From Millionella massiliensis (GTDB lineage: Bacteria > Bacteroidota > Bacteroidia > Bacteroidales > Rikenellaceae): a stretch of 64,000 bases of DNA. The translations under genes and the position numbers were made by a program. This document shows, piece after piece, positions 26,024-35,907 of the stretch. How positions within the stretch are numbered: the first letter of the stretch is position 1; each line of letters starts with the position of its first letter. The DNA lies in the NCBI RefSeq assembly GCF_900104655.1, contig NZ_FNWD01000002.1, positions 1,720,246 through 1,784,245 of the forward strand, in the 5' to 3' direction. The notes beneath the pieces are model-generated. The model searched no databases and was not told the DNA's origin. It saw only the letters and a list, made by a program, of their open reading frames with translations.

Positions 26024-28411
26024 ATGAAACGATCGCTGACCGTCACCGGCCTCTTTCTGCTTGCCGCCGTCGCCACTGCGGCCCCCGGCACCCTGCACGT
26101 AACCCCGCCCGTCGCGAATGACGATCCGGCCGAGCTCGACTCGATCCGGCTCATCGAAACCGAGAGTGTCGTAGTACGCTCCTCGGCCAAGGAGACCAAC
26201 AACCTGTGGAGCGCTCCCGAAGCCACCTCGCTCATCACTCCCGGACAGGTCAACAACCGCCAGATCGAATCGATCAAAGACCTCAGCGCCTTCGTTCCGA
26301 ACCTCTTCATCCCCGACTACGGATCGAAAATGACCACTCCGATCTACCTGCGCGGGGTCGGTGCCCGCAGCAGCGGACAAAGCGTAGCCATGTATGTGGA
26401 CAACATCCCCTACATGGACAAGTCGACCTTCGACTTCGAATTCATGGACATCCAGCGCATCGAAGTGCTGCGCGGCCCGCAGGGAACCCTCTACGGCCGT
26501 AACGCCATGGGCGGGATCATCAACGTCTACACCCTCTCGCCGTTCGACTACCAGGGCCACAAGCTCTCGATCGGCGGCGGCAACTACGGCAATTGGCACG
26601 TCAAGATTTCGAAACTCGCCAAACTCAGCGACAAGATCGGCCTCAGCGTAGGCGCCTACTACGAACAGCAGGGCGGATACTTCGACAACGCCATGGAAGG
26701 CGCAGCCACCGGTCCCAAAGTGGACGACGGCCAGTCGGCCGGCGGCCGCCTCAAGCTGGAGTGGAAGATCAACCCCCGGCTCAAAGCCATGCTCGCCTCC
26801 AGTTTCGACTTCACCGACCAGGGAGCCTTCGCCTACGGCCTCTACGACAAGACCACCGGCGAGATCGCACCCGTCGACTACAACGACCGCGGCAGCTACC
26901 TGCGCCGCATGAGCAACAACTCGCTCCGCTTCGAATACCGCACCGACAAGATCCTGCTCACCTCCAACACCGGCTACCAGTGGCTCAACGACAACATGTG
27001 GATGGACCAGGACTTCACGCCGGCCAGCATCTTCACGATCAACCAGCGCCAGCGCCAGAACTCCATCAACCAGGAGATCACCGTCCGCTCGGTCAAGGAG
27101 CAGAACTACCAGTGGTCCGTGGGCGCCTTCGGGTTCTACAACCACCTGACCACCGACGGCGACGTGCTCTTCAAACAGGACGGCATCAAGAACATCCTCC
27201 AGCCCGTGTTCGACAACATCCAGATGCCCATCGCGCTGACCATCCAGAACGACGAGATTCCCAACCCCGGCACCTACCGGACCCCGACCGTCGGCGCCGC
27301 CATCTTCCACCAGTCGACCCTCAACAACCTGCTGACCGACGGCCTCTCGCTGACCCTCGGCCTGCGCCTCGACTACGAGAAACAATACCTGAAATACAAC
27401 ACCTCGATGAGCATGGACCTGCTGGCCCAGAACAAACCGGGCGGCATTCCGATGTTGCCGCCGAGCGGTATCGAGATGCCCATCAGCAAAACCCTCACCG
27501 GTAAGGACGATCAGGAGTTTCTGCAATACCTGCCCAAGATCTCGCTCAAATACGAGTGCACCCCGCAGATCATGACCTACTTCACCGTCGCCAAAGGGTA
27601 CAAGGCCGGCGGATACAACATCCAGATGTTCTCCGAAGTGATGCAGGACAGTCTGAAAGCCTCGCGCCCGTCGATGGGCGGCAGCGGCGGCGGACGCCCC
27701 GGAGCTTCGGTCACGAAAGCCGATGCCGCCACTGAGAGCGGAAACATTCGGAACGCACTGGCCTACAAACCGGAACAGACCTGGAACTATGAGCTGGGGA
27801 TGCGCGGCACTTTCTGGGACGGCCGTCTGAACGCCGAGCTGGCCCTCTTCCTGATGGACATCAAGGACGTGCAGCTGACCCAGTTCGTCGACGGCGGCAG
27901 CGGCCGCATCCTGACCAACGCCGGCAAGGGACGCAGCTACGGCGTCGAAGCATCGCTGGGCCTGCGACCCGCAACAGGGCTGAACATCGACGTGAACTAC
28001 GGTTTCACCCACGCCACGTTCCGCGACTACAACGGCGGTACGAACTCGGCCGGCGAAACGATCGACTACAAAGGCAAATTCATCCCCTACGTTCCGCAGC
28101 ACACCTTCTCGGTCGGCGCGGCCTACACGCTGAACGTGGCGAACTGCTGGATCAACCAGATGATCTTCTCGGCCCAGTACACCGGTGCCGGCCGCATCTA
28201 CTGGAACGAAGCCAACGATGTCCAGCAACCCTTCTACGGACTGCTGAATGCCAAGATGAGTTTCCGCCACGACTTCGTGCGACTGGAGCTGTGGGCACGC
28301 AACATCCTGAACACCGATTACGGCGCCTTCTACTTCGAATCGTTCGGCAACTCCTTCATCCAGCGCGGCAAACCCTTCACCTGCGGCGCCAACCTGGTCT
28401 TCGCCTTTTAG
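26024..28411 (+). CDS. TonB-dependent outer-membrane receptor
   Basis: Started at MKRSLTVTGLFLLAAVATAA (26024), the receptor has 795 residues. The ATG at 25985 lies at a promoter-like TTTCTTTGCA and is rejected. A plug domain (~65-175) contains PIYLRGVGARSSGQSVAMYV and RIEVLRGPQGTLYGRNAMGG. A 22-strand barrel follows, ending in the aromatic ANLVFAF. It lacks the N-terminal carboxypeptidase-like domain of SusC, and no SusD follows, so it is a stand-alone importer of siderophore, cobalamin or a similar ligand rather than a SusCD glycan pair. An insertion near 545-580 is Gly/Ser-rich (GGSGGGRPGAS). Confidence 0.93.
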   Translation: MKRSLTVTGLFLLAAVATAAPGTLHVTPPVANDDPAELDSIRLIETESVVVRSSAKETNNLWSAPEATSLITPGQVNNRQIESIKDLSAFVPNLFIPDYGSKMTTPIYLRGVGARSSGQSVAMYVDNIPYMDKSTFDFEFMDIQRIEVLRGPQGTLYGRNAMGGIINVYTLSPFDYQGHKLSIGGGNYGNWHVKISKLAKLSDKIGLSVGAYYEQQGGYFDNAMEGAATGPKVDDGQSAGGRLKLEWKINPRLKAMLASSFDFTDQGAFAYGLYDKTTGEIAPVDYNDRGSYLRRMSNNSLRFEYRTDKILLTSNTGYQWLNDNMWMDQDFTPASIFTINQRQRQNSINQEITVRSVKEQNYQWSVGAFGFYNHLTTDGDVLFKQDGIKNILQPVFDNIQMPIALTIQNDEIPNPGTYRTPTVGAAIFHQSTLNNLLTDGLSLTLGLRLDYEKQYLKYNTSMSMDLLAQNKPGGIPMLPPSGIEMPISKTLTGKDDQEFLQYLPKISLKYECTPQIMTYFTVAKGYKAGGYNIQMFSEVMQDSLKASRPSMGGSGGGRPGASVTKADAATESGNIRNALAYKPEQTWNYELGMRGTFWDGRLNAELALFLMDIKDVQLTQFVDGGSGRILTNAGKGRSYGVEASLGLRPATGLNIDVNYGFTHATFRDYNGGTNSAGETIDYKGKFIPYVPQHTFSVGAAYTLNVANCWINQMIFSAQYTGAGRIYWNEANDVQQPFYGLLNAKMSFRHDFVRLELWARNILNTDYGAFYFESFGNSFIQRGKPFTCGANLVFAF

Positions 28412-28516
28412 CCGCACCTGACCTCAACACAACCGCCGGTGTCCGACGGTTCCTATCGAAGAGGCGACTCGCGCCTGGGACGTAAAACCGCCGGGCTGTT
28501 CACCCGCCCCCACAAA

Positions 28517-28566
28517 AAGCAGCGCCCCGGTCAGCCCCCGCAAAGGGCTCGACCGGGGCGCTGCTT
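28517..28566 (-). terminator. terminator between receptor and histidine kinase genes
   Basis: A long GC-rich hairpin (28517-28537 with 28545-28566, one bulge) is flanked on its left by AAAAA, which is a T-run in the minus-strand transcript. It therefore ends the kinase operon and may also stop the receptor message. Confidence 0.75.
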
Positions 28567-28586
28567 ATCCTGCCGGGTTCTATTTC

Positions 28587-29861
28587 TCAGGGTTTGGAGA
28601 CCGTGAAACGATGCTCGCCCTCCGCATAGACGTGCACAAGCCGCAACCCGTAACGTCTGCAAATCGAATCGACCAAAGCCAGTCCGAGACCGGTCGAATC
28701 CTCGCGGCGTCCTCCCTGCCGGAAGCGTTTGAAGAGATCCGCTTCGTCGAAAGGCAGCGGGTCACCGCTATTGGCAAACAGCATCGACCGGGAGTCGAAT
28801 CGAATCCGGATGCTCCCCTGCGGGCGGTTATGCACATAGGCATTCTTCAGCATGTTCGTGACCAGCATCTCGGCCAGCGTATCGTTCATTTCGCACTCCA
28901 TCCGGCCCGGCTCTTCGACCGTCAGCCCGATCTGCAGATGCCCGTAGATTTCGGCATAACTTTCCAGATGCCGTTTCAACACCTCGTTCAGACAGACCGG
29001 CGTATGCTCCGGGAACTGCCCGTTGTCGATCTTGCTCAGTAGCAGTAAGGTTCGGTTCATGCGGGTCAGCCCTTCGAGCGTCTGCAACACGGCGATCACC
29101 TCGCCCAGCTGCCGTTCGGAGAGCTCCGGATCGGCGGCCAGCAGCTCCAGCCGGTTGCGACAGACGGCCAGCGGCGTCTGCATCTCGTGCGACGCATGAC
29201 CGATAAACTGTTTCTGCTCCTCGAAGACCCGCTCGGTACGCTCGGCCGAACGTCGTGCGGCGTCGGTCAGCCGACGGAACTCAGTAACCCGCGTAGGGTT
29301 GACCAGCGGCGGGTTCTTGCCCCCCACCGTATAGTTGTCGAGCCAGCGCAACAGCACATACAACGGCCGCATGCTCCGCCACAACACCCATCCGCTAATC
29401 AGAATCAGCGTCAACAGCAGACAGGCGAACAGCAGCACCACCCACCGGAAAACAGCCTCCTGCAGATCCTCCTTTTCGAGGGTCGGTGTCGAAACCGTCA
29501 GTTCGAACCAACGGTCCGAAGCGTCCCGGAAAATGGTACGCAGAACCCGCCCGGGCTCCTTCTCGTCGATGTCGGGGAGGTAAATCTCTTCGTCCGTGTA
29601 GCGCTCCTCGGGGTGAGAGGCGGCATACTCCGCATCGACCTCCCGAAGCGTGTGTCCGGTCACCGCCGGTCCCTCCGGCAGGGATAGGGTATCGCCCACC
29701 AGATGGCTGCGGATGATCCGTTCGGAATAGGACTCCAGCGCATCGTCGACACCGTCGTTCACCTCGTCCGTTACGGCCATGTGGAACAGAAACGCCCACC
29801 CCGTCAACAGCAGTGACAGGGCCAGCGTAATGCGCAGGGTCAGACTCCAGATCAGTTTCAT
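28587..29861 (-). CDS. two-component sensor histidine kinase
   Basis: The 424-residue protein has membrane helices at ~10-30 and ~139-161 around a ~105-residue periplasmic sensor. The H-box is GHASHEMQTPLAV with His225, then ATPase boxes MLVTNMLKNAYVHN, LFANSGDP and STGLGLALVDSICRRYGL. A compact juxtamembrane segment replaces a clear HAMP domain. It overlaps the regulator gene by 4 bp (ATGA), so the two are translated together. The efflux genes upstream suggest it senses envelope stress or an exported compound; that is inference. Confidence 0.92.
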   Translation of the reverse strand: MKLIWSLTLRITLALSLLLTGWAFLFHMAVTDEVNDGVDDALESYSERIIRSHLVGDTLSLPEGPAVTGHTLREVDAEYAASHPEERYTDEEIYLPDIDEKEPGRVLRTIFRDASDRWFELTVSTPTLEKEDLQEAVFRWVVLLFACLLLTLILISGWVLWRSMRPLYVLLRWLDNYTVGGKNPPLVNPTRVTEFRRLTDAARRSAERTERVFEEQKQFIGHASHEMQTPLAVCRNRLELLAADPELSERQLGEVIAVLQTLEGLTRMNRTLLLLSKIDNGQFPEHTPVCLNEVLKRHLESYAEIYGHLQIGLTVEEPGRMECEMNDTLAEMLVTNMLKNAYVHNRPQGSIRIRFDSRSMLFANSGDPLPFDEADLFKRFRQGGRREDSTGLGLALVDSICRRYGLRLVHVYAEGEHRFTVSKP

Positions 29862-30538
29862 GCTTCCGTCGAAATCAGTTTATAGCCGAACCCGTAGACC
29901 GAGCGAATCTCGACCGTGGCTCCGGCATCCTTGAGTTTGCGCCGCAGATTTTTCATCTGGGCATAGACGAAATCGAAATTGTCAGCCTGGTCGATGTGGT
30001 CGCCCCACACCGCCTCGGCCAGCGTGGTTTTGCTGACCAGGTGGCCCGGACGGCTCACAAAATAGGCCAGAATATCGTACTCCTTGCGGCTCAGCTCCAG
30101 TTCGCGTCCACCGACGCTCACCCGAAACTGATCCGGCCGGATCGACACGTTACCGGCCTCGAGGGTCAACTCACCGCCGCGCTTGCGCCGGATGACGCTC
30201 CGGATGCGGGCATGCAGTTCGGCCAGGTGGAACGGTTTGGGCAGGTAGTCGTCAGCTCCCAGTTCCAGCCCTGCCACCTTGTCTTCAAGCGAATCGCGGG
30301 CCGAGATGATAATGACGCTCTCGCGTTTGTGCAACTCCTTGAGCCGCTCGAGCAGTTGCAGACCGCTCCCGCCGGGCAGCATGATGTCCAGCAGGATGCA
30401 ATCGTAATCATAAGTGGCTATCTTTTCGAGGGCGCTGTCGTAATCGGGAGCGGTTTCGACCACATACCGTTCCGCTTCGAGCGAACGGCATATCACCTCC
30501 CGCAGGGCCGCTTCGTCTTCGACGATCAATATTTTCAT
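29858..30538 (-). CDS. OmpR/PhoB-family response regulator
   Basis: The 226-residue protein has a receiver domain with acidic pocket VEDE (6-9) and phospho-acceptor Asp51 (LLDIMLPGGSG). The switch segment is IIISARDSLEDKVAGLELGADDYLPKPF. A winged-helix DNA-binding domain (~130-226) ends RSVYGFGYKL. It regulates promoters after phosphorylation by the kinase encoded immediately downstream. It starts 242 bp after the second permease gene on the same strand, so it may form the tail of the efflux operon or have its own promoter in that gap. Confidence 0.94.
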   Translation of the reverse strand: MKILIVEDEAALREVICRSLEAERYVVETAPDYDSALEKIATYDYDCILLDIMLPGGSGLQLLERLKELHKRESVIIISARDSLEDKVAGLELGADDYLPKPFHLAELHARIRSVIRRKRGGELTLEAGNVSIRPDQFRVSVGGRELELSRKEYDILAYFVSRPGHLVSKTTLAEAVWGDHIDQADNFDFVYAQMKNLRRKLKDAGATVEIRSVYGFGYKLISTEA

Positions 30539-30780
30539 CGGCAGATTATTTTTTGAAGAAAGGGTCGATTCGGGACGTCATCACCGAACCACGGGGATAT
30601 TCCCCTTGCAAGATAACAATCTTGCCCGAGATTTCCCGCAACCGCCTGCTGCTCCGGCCAGCCACCCTGCCCCTGTGGTTTTCTCCACCGAACATTCGAC
30701 GAGCCATTTTTCTGCTAAACGGGACACCGACCTTACGCCCATTTCGTGCGCTGTCGACGCCACGGTCAATCGCCCCGGGA

Positions 30781-31968
30781 TTATGCCTCGGACCGGCGCT
30801 GTTCACGCCGCTGCTCGGCGGCAGCACGCAGTTCGTGGGTACGCCGGAGCGTGGCCAGTACGGCCGTCAGCCCATAGACTCCGGTGAGCGTCCAAAGGGT
30901 AATCATCTCGGGAGCCACGTCCGTGAGCGACGCCCCCATGGTCCGGATACGCACCAGTGCGTCGATCCCGCTGCTCGAGGGAACCAGCCGCCCCAGGGCG
31001 TAGATCCAGTCGGGCATTCCCTCGCGCGGCCACGAAATTCCGCTGACAATCAGGAAAAAGACCGATGTGACGATCAGCATCATCATCGAGGTTTCGCGCT
31101 TGCGGAAGAGCGCCCCCAACGTCAGCCCCAGGAAGATGACCGAAAGCAGATAGGGCAGGAACACCAGCAGCAGATCGACATGGTTGCCGTTCATCGGATA
31201 GCCGAACAGCTTGTACTGGAAGCTGAACATGTAGAGCATCAGCGGGATATAGAGGAAGAGATAGGCCGATGCCTTGGCAAAGGTGAGCCGTGTGGCGGAG
31301 TAGTCGCGGAAACGTCGCCAGGTCCCCTTTTCGTACCATGTCCCGCCGACCATGCCGATCCCGACGAGCAGCAGCTGCTGGGCGATCAGCAGCAGCACCG
31401 GAGGCATGATCGCCGTGGCATAACCGCCATAAGGGTTGTAGAGGGTATTGACATCGTAGGGCACGGGGCGGGCCGTCCACTCGGCCTGCTGCTGGTTGAG
31501 TCCGCCGGCCATCAGGGTTCCGACCTGCACTTCGGCTCCGGCGGTGGTGACCACCTGACCGACAGCCGTCAGGAAATCGCTGTAAAGCAGAAAATAACCG
31601 CCGTCGGCATAGAGGCTCACGTGGTTCTGCTGACCGGAGAGGATCCGTTTTTCGTACCCCTGCGGAATGAGGAGCACGCCGTACACCCGGCGGTCGAGGA
31701 AGAGCTGCCGGGCCTCGTCGAGGTTCTGCGGGTTGTAACGAACGTCGGCCTGCGGGGTGGCATCGAGCATCCGGGTCAGCTCGCGGCTGGGGGGTGTGTT
31801 GTCGAGATCGACCACCGCCACCGGGAAACCGCGGACCACCTGCGGAGCGTAGATCAACGGATAGAGGGTCCCGTAGATGAACATCGCCCCGAAGAGGATC
31901 AGCATGGCGCCCCCGTCGCGGAAGATGGAGAGGAATTCGGTTTTCGCTATTTTCCAGAATCGTTTCAT
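30781..31968 (-). CDS. ABC-2 type transport permease (YhhJ-like), second copy
   Basis: The 395-residue permease has one N-terminal helix (~22-42), a ~130-residue extracytoplasmic domain (VVDLDNTPPSRELTRMLDATPQ...) and five C-terminal helices (~190-375). That is the ABC2_membrane_3 layout. LYNPYGGYATAIMPPVLLLI and FFLIVSGISWP are typical. It starts 4 nt after the first permease gene, so the two probably form a heterodimer. No ATP-binding partner is encoded nearby. Confidence 0.9.
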   Translation of the reverse strand: MKRFWKIAKTEFLSIFRDGGAMLILFGAMFIYGTLYPLIYAPQVVRGFPVAVVDLDNTPPSRELTRMLDATPQADVRYNPQNLDEARQLFLDRRVYGVLLIPQGYEKRILSGQQNHVSLYADGGYFLLYSDFLTAVGQVVTTAGAEVQVGTLMAGGLNQQQAEWTARPVPYDVNTLYNPYGGYATAIMPPVLLLIAQQLLLVGIGMVGGTWYEKGTWRRFRDYSATRLTFAKASAYLFLYIPLMLYMFSFQYKLFGYPMNGNHVDLLLVFLPYLLSVIFLGLTLGALFRKRETSMMMLIVTSVFFLIVSGISWPREGMPDWIYALGRLVPSSSGIDALVRIRTMGASLTDVAPEMITLWTLTGVYGLTAVLATLRRTHELRAAAEQRREQRRSEA

Positions 31969-31972
31969 GGCA

Positions 31973-33145
31973 TCATTCTTTCCCGTAGTATCGGGGGTTG
32001 AGCGCGACCTTCCGGAGTCTCGGCACCAGCAGGGCCATCACCAGCACAAAGGCGCCCATGGCCGCCAGATCGCCGAGCGAACGGGCCGGGGGAGCCCCGC
32101 GGAGACTCTGTTCGATAAAGAGGTCGATGTAATAGGTGAACGGGAAGAGCTTCGCGAGGGCGGCGATGGGCGGATACATCCCGATGGCCGGGAAGGTCAG
32201 CCCGCAGAACGAGAGCGAAGCGGTGGCCAGCCCGCCGGCGATCGAGAGCGAGAAGCGCAGATTGGCGCTCACGGCCACGATGATCACGCCGATGGCCATA
32301 TAGGCCAGAATCACGAAGAGGTTGCCGAGCACCAGAATCAGGGCCTCATGGCCGTGGAACGGGAGGCCCATGAAGCGGTACAGTACGGTGTTCATCAGCA
32401 GCGACAACATCGAGAAGAGCAGGACATAGGGGGCAAGTTTGGCGGCCAGTGCGCGGGTGATGCTGCCCCCGGCCGTGGCGACCCACTCGGCCGCCGTCCC
32501 CTCCTTGAGTTCGCTGCCGATGACATAGACGGTCACGAGACTGACGGTGATGACCAGCGCCAGAAAGAGCAGACCGGGCAGCAGGTAGTAGGCATAGCTG
32601 CCATAGGGGTTGAAGAGGATGTGTTTTTCGAAGGCGATGGGGTAGGCCATGGCATAGCCCTGCGAGGCGGGGATGCCTTTGGCTCCGAGCATCTGGGTCT
32701 CGACCCCGATGTTGAAGGCCTGAAAGACGGTGCTGATGTCGCGTTTGAGCAGTCCGGAGTTGAGAATCCGTGCACCGCTGATTTCGGCCGACACCTGTGC
32801 CCCGCCGGTGGTAGAGAGGATGTTGGCCTGCAGGCCGGACGGAATGATGATAAGCGCGTTGGAACGCCCCTGAAGCATGGTCTGGTGGCCCTCCTCGATA
32901 CTCTGGACGTGGAAAGCGACCCGGGCCGTGGGGGTGGCATCGACCATCCGGATCAGTTGGCGCGACAGCTCGGTGCGGTCGCCGTCATAGACGGCCACGG
33001 GCAGGTCGTGGACGGTGCCCCGCCAGAACATCATCGCGTACAGGGCGGTCAGCACCACCGGGATGATGATGGCCGAAGTGACCAGCATCCGGCTCTGTCC
33101 GAACCGTCTGATTTCACGTTTAAGGCTGTTTCTGAATAGTCCCAT
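31973..33145 (-). CDS. ABC-2 type transport permease (YhhJ-like), first copy
   Basis: Starting at MGLFRNSLKREIRRFGQSR (33145) gives 390 residues; a longer frame reaching 33241 has no family support. The layout is the same as the second permease: helix ~20-40, a large periplasmic loop with AVYDGDRTELSRQLIRMVDA, then LFNPYGSYAYYLLPGLLFL and further helices. The two permeases are clear paralogues. The membrane-fusion gene lies 284 bp upstream across a purine-rich gap. Confidence 0.9.
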   Translation of the reverse strand: MGLFRNSLKREIRRFGQSRMLVTSAIIIPVVLTALYAMMFWRGTVHDLPVAVYDGDRTELSRQLIRMVDATPTARVAFHVQSIEEGHQTMLQGRSNALIIIPSGLQANILSTTGGAQVSAEISGARILNSGLLKRDISTVFQAFNIGVETQMLGAKGIPASQGYAMAYPIAFEKHILFNPYGSYAYYLLPGLLFLALVITVSLVTVYVIGSELKEGTAAEWVATAGGSITRALAAKLAPYVLLFSMLSLLMNTVLYRFMGLPFHGHEALILVLGNLFVILAYMAIGVIIVAVSANLRFSLSIAGGLATASLSFCGLTFPAIGMYPPIAALAKLFPFTYYIDLFIEQSLRGAPPARSLGDLAAMGAFVLVMALLVPRLRKVALNPRYYGKE

Positions 33146-33429
33146 GGTGGGAGTGGTTGGTCGTTCGGTTAAATATAGGGTTCCGCATCTTCCCGAGAGT
33201 CCTACACGGGCGCGGAGGTCGCGACTGCTGTTCTGCCGCACGGCAACGAGAACCGCCGGTATCAGGCCGGTCGAGTTTCGATCAGTGTTTCGCCCGCCGC
33301 AACGGTCTGCCGGAGCCTCCCCGCAAAGCGAAGCGAAAGGAGTCCTCCGAGCAGGAGCGGGAGCAGACGCGCGGTACGGAAGGAAGCGGTATTGCTACAA
33401 AAGGCGGTGTTGCCTCAAGTGGCGAAGTT

Positions 33430-34410
33430 CTACAAACTGTTGTAATCGACCGTTACGGTCATACCGGGACGCAGGTCGTCGATCTTCTCCGCAGCGCGGG
33501 CATGCACCTCGAAGGTCTTGACGTCGAACTCGCCGCTGGTACGCGTCGCGGCCCAGGTGGCATACGACGCTTCGGCCGCAATGTAGGTCACGGTCAGTTC
33601 GCAGCTGCGGTCCAGCGCCGGGAAGTAGCCCTGAAGTTTGGTTCCGACCTTGATTTTGGGCAGGAGGGTCTCCTTGACGTTGAAAACGACCCATGAGTCG
33701 GAGAGATCCACGATGGTGACCACCGGATAACCGGTGCCGACCAGTTCGCCGTTCTCCGAAACGACGCTCGACACCTCGCCGTCCACCGGAGCATACTGGC
33801 GGGTCTCGGTCACGTAGGATTCCACCTCGCTCACCGCACCGCCGGCCTGCTCGACAATGGCCCGGGCAGCGGCCTTATCCTCCCATTGCGCCCCCTCGGT
33901 GGCCATGTTGTAAGCGGCTTCGGCCGCTACGGAGGTGGTCTTCATGGCACGAAGGTTGGCCTGCGCCTCGTCGAGTTTCTGGGCGGGTACAACCCCCTGG
34001 TCGTAGAGGTTTTTCACGCGGTCATAGGTCTTCTGGGCCAGTTCCAGACCAGCCAGCGACTTCTGCCACATCTCGTAGGCCTGCTGGATCTGCTGTTTGC
34101 GGGCCCCGGCATCGACTTTGTCCTGCATGGCGGTGGCGGCCGAACGGGCGGCTTCGGCCTGGGTCAGTTTGGCGAAGACCTCGGGCGAGCTGATGCCGTA
34201 CAGGAACTGTCCGCGGGTGACGCGGTCGCCGCGTTTGACGGTCAGGCTGTCGACCCGGCCGGGCACTTTCGACGAGACTTTGTAGCTGGTGGCCTCGACC
34301 GTCCCCTGCATGATGTAGGGAGCGGGCTTGAGCACAAACCAGCCGATGAAGGCTACCACCGTAATGATGGCAATCACGATCAGCGCGATGGTATAGACTT
34401 TTGATTTCAT
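33430..34410 (-). CDS. HlyD/EmrA-type membrane fusion protein
   Basis: The 326-residue periplasmic adaptor has one N-terminal helix (~7-27). The first half of a biotinyl-lipoyl domain is VEATSYKVSSKVPGRVDSLTVKRGD (~38-62), then a helical hairpin (~80-165) and the second half YAPVDGEVSSVVSENGELV. A beta-barrel part ends LRPGMTVTVDY. It links the inner-membrane permeases to the TolC-like channel. The tolC-like gene is 24 nt upstream. Confidence 0.92.
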   Translation of the reverse strand: MKSKVYTIALIVIAIITVVAFIGWFVLKPAPYIMQGTVEATSYKVSSKVPGRVDSLTVKRGDRVTRGQFLYGISSPEVFAKLTQAEAARSAATAMQDKVDAGARKQQIQQAYEMWQKSLAGLELAQKTYDRVKNLYDQGVVPAQKLDEAQANLRAMKTTSVAAEAAYNMATEGAQWEDKAAARAIVEQAGGAVSEVESYVTETRQYAPVDGEVSSVVSENGELVGTGYPVVTIVDLSDSWVVFNVKETLLPKIKVGTKLQGYFPALDRSCELTVTYIAAEASYATWAATRTSGEFDVKTFEVHARAAEKIDDLRPGMTVTVDYNSL

Positions 34411-34434
34411 AACTATGGAGCGACTTTTTGTTTC

Positions 34435-35907
34435 TTATTCATTACTGATCATCTGGAAATCCTGCTGCCGCATGTAGCTGGTAAAGGATTCGGTCTCGCC
34501 GGACAGCGCCAGCAACTGGGCCAGCGTCACGTCGAAGGTGCAGGCGGCGGCCAGCCGTTCGACCTTGGCTTTGGCCAGGTTCAGCCGTGCATCCACCACG
34601 TCGGACGAAGGGGCCATCCCCTCGCTGAAGGCCTTGAGTTTGGCATCCAGATAGGACTCGGCAAAAGCCACCGATGCGCTGAGGGCGTGCACTTCGGCCT
34701 GCGAGCTTCGGAGCTGGTTGTAGAGCTTCTCGGTGAGGGTCATCAGGTCGTCCTCGGCCTTGTTTTGCATCACTTCAACCCTTTGCAGGTCTTTCTTGGC
34801 CGCAGCGTGTTTGTACTCGCTGCCGAGACCGTCGAAGATGCGTAGCTTCACACCGGCACCGACCATCCAGCGCGGTGCCAGATCGGTCAGCTGCCAGTCC
34901 CAGGCGTTGACCGCACCGATGGCGGCCACCTCGGGCAGAAACGCAGCCCGTGCGGACCGAACCCCCTCTTCGGCCAGCCGGCGGGTCAGCTCCACCTGTT
35001 TCAGCATGGGGCTGTTCTGCTTGACACGCTCTTGATAATAGGAGAGGGGACGCAGTTCATCGACAATGAACAGCGCCGTGACGGGCAGGTATTCGGCCGT
35101 CCGGCCGAGCGACGTGCCGAGCGCCCGGTTAACGGTTGCAATCTGGAGTGCCGCCTTCTGCTCTTCGCCTTCGGCCTGCGAGAGGAACATCTCGGCATAG
35201 AGTTTTTCGGTCGACGCGATCATCCCGTTCGCCTCCAGCTGCCGGGCATCCTCCAGGTGCTTGCGCATCCCGGCGGTCACCTCCTCACGCACCCGCTGCA
35301 CGTTGCGGGCCAGCGAGAGTCCGTAATAACGCTCGACCACCTCGGCAAACAGATCGGTCTGTGCCTTGAGGGCCTCCTGGTCGCTCTTTTCGATGTCGAT
35401 TTTGGCGGCATTGACGGCCGCGTTGATCTTTCCGCCCATGTAGAGCGGCAGAGCCACCGAAGCCCCGACCACGGCGAACTGCTGTTTCTGGAGGGTCAGA
35501 CTGAGGTCGAGTCCCTGCACGGCCTGCAAAATCTCGGACGGAATGGGAAAAGGCAAAGGAAGTTGGCCGATTTGTTGCAAAGCGGCGTCTTTTTCCGCAT
35601 TAAGGTCAAAAGCCTTAATATCCTCGGAAAGATACGTATAGTTGGCCGCCACGCCGATTTGGGGCATGCGCAGCCCCCAGGTGGCCTTGCGACGGTCGAC
35701 GGCGGCCTCGCGTGCCAGCCGCTGCGCCTCCATGACGGGGTTCTGGCGGTAGCTCATGTCGACAGCCTCCTGCAGGGTCAGCACATAGGTCGAATCGACC
35801 TCCGCAGTTTGCGCCGCCGCAGGGGCCATCCCTCCCAGCATCAGGGCGACGCCCAATCCCCAGGCGGCAAAAGGTTGATGTATTTGCATAGCGTATTGTT
35901 TGTTCAT
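34435..35907 (-). CDS. TolC-family outer-membrane efflux protein
   Basis: Started at MNKQYAMQIHQPF (35907), the protein has 490 residues; an ATG at 35889 is equally possible, and a frame reaching 35976 is less likely. A signal peptide (cut near APAAAQ) precedes two OEP repeats of long helices with YVLTLQEAVDMSYRQNPVM and LPLYMGGKINAAVNAAK. A trimer of it would form the outer-membrane exit duct. It is first in the order tolC-like, hlyD-like, permease, permease, regulator, kinase, all on the minus strand. Confidence 0.92.
   Translation of the reverse strand: MNKQYAMQIHQPFAAWGLGVALMLGGMAPAAAQTAEVDSTYVLTLQEAVDMSYRQNPVMEAQRLAREAAVDRRKATWGLRMPQIGVAANYTYLSEDIKAFDLNAEKDAALQQIGQLPLPFPIPSEILQAVQGLDLSLTLQKQQFAVVGASVALPLYMGGKINAAVNAAKIDIEKSDQEALKAQTDLFAEVVERYYGLSLARNVQRVREEVTAGMRKHLEDARQLEANGMIASTEKLYAEMFLSQAEGEEQKAALQIATVNRALGTSLGRTAEYLPVTALFIVDELRPLSYYQERVKQNSPMLKQVELTRRLAEEGVRSARAAFLPEVAAIGAVNAWDWQLTDLAPRWMVGAGVKLRIFDGLGSEYKHAAAKKDLQRVEVMQNKAEDDLMTLTEKLYNQLRSSQAEVHALSASVAFAESYLDAKLKAFSEGMAPSSDVVDARLNLAKAKVERLAAACTFDVTLAQLLALSGETESFTSYMRQQDFQMISNE

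Noticed and set aside
25955-28417. 820-codon minus-strand open frame across the TonB receptor gene
   Set aside because: Antisense shadow of a GC-rich coding gene. The sense strand has full receptor motifs, and the antisense protein has no recognisable domains.
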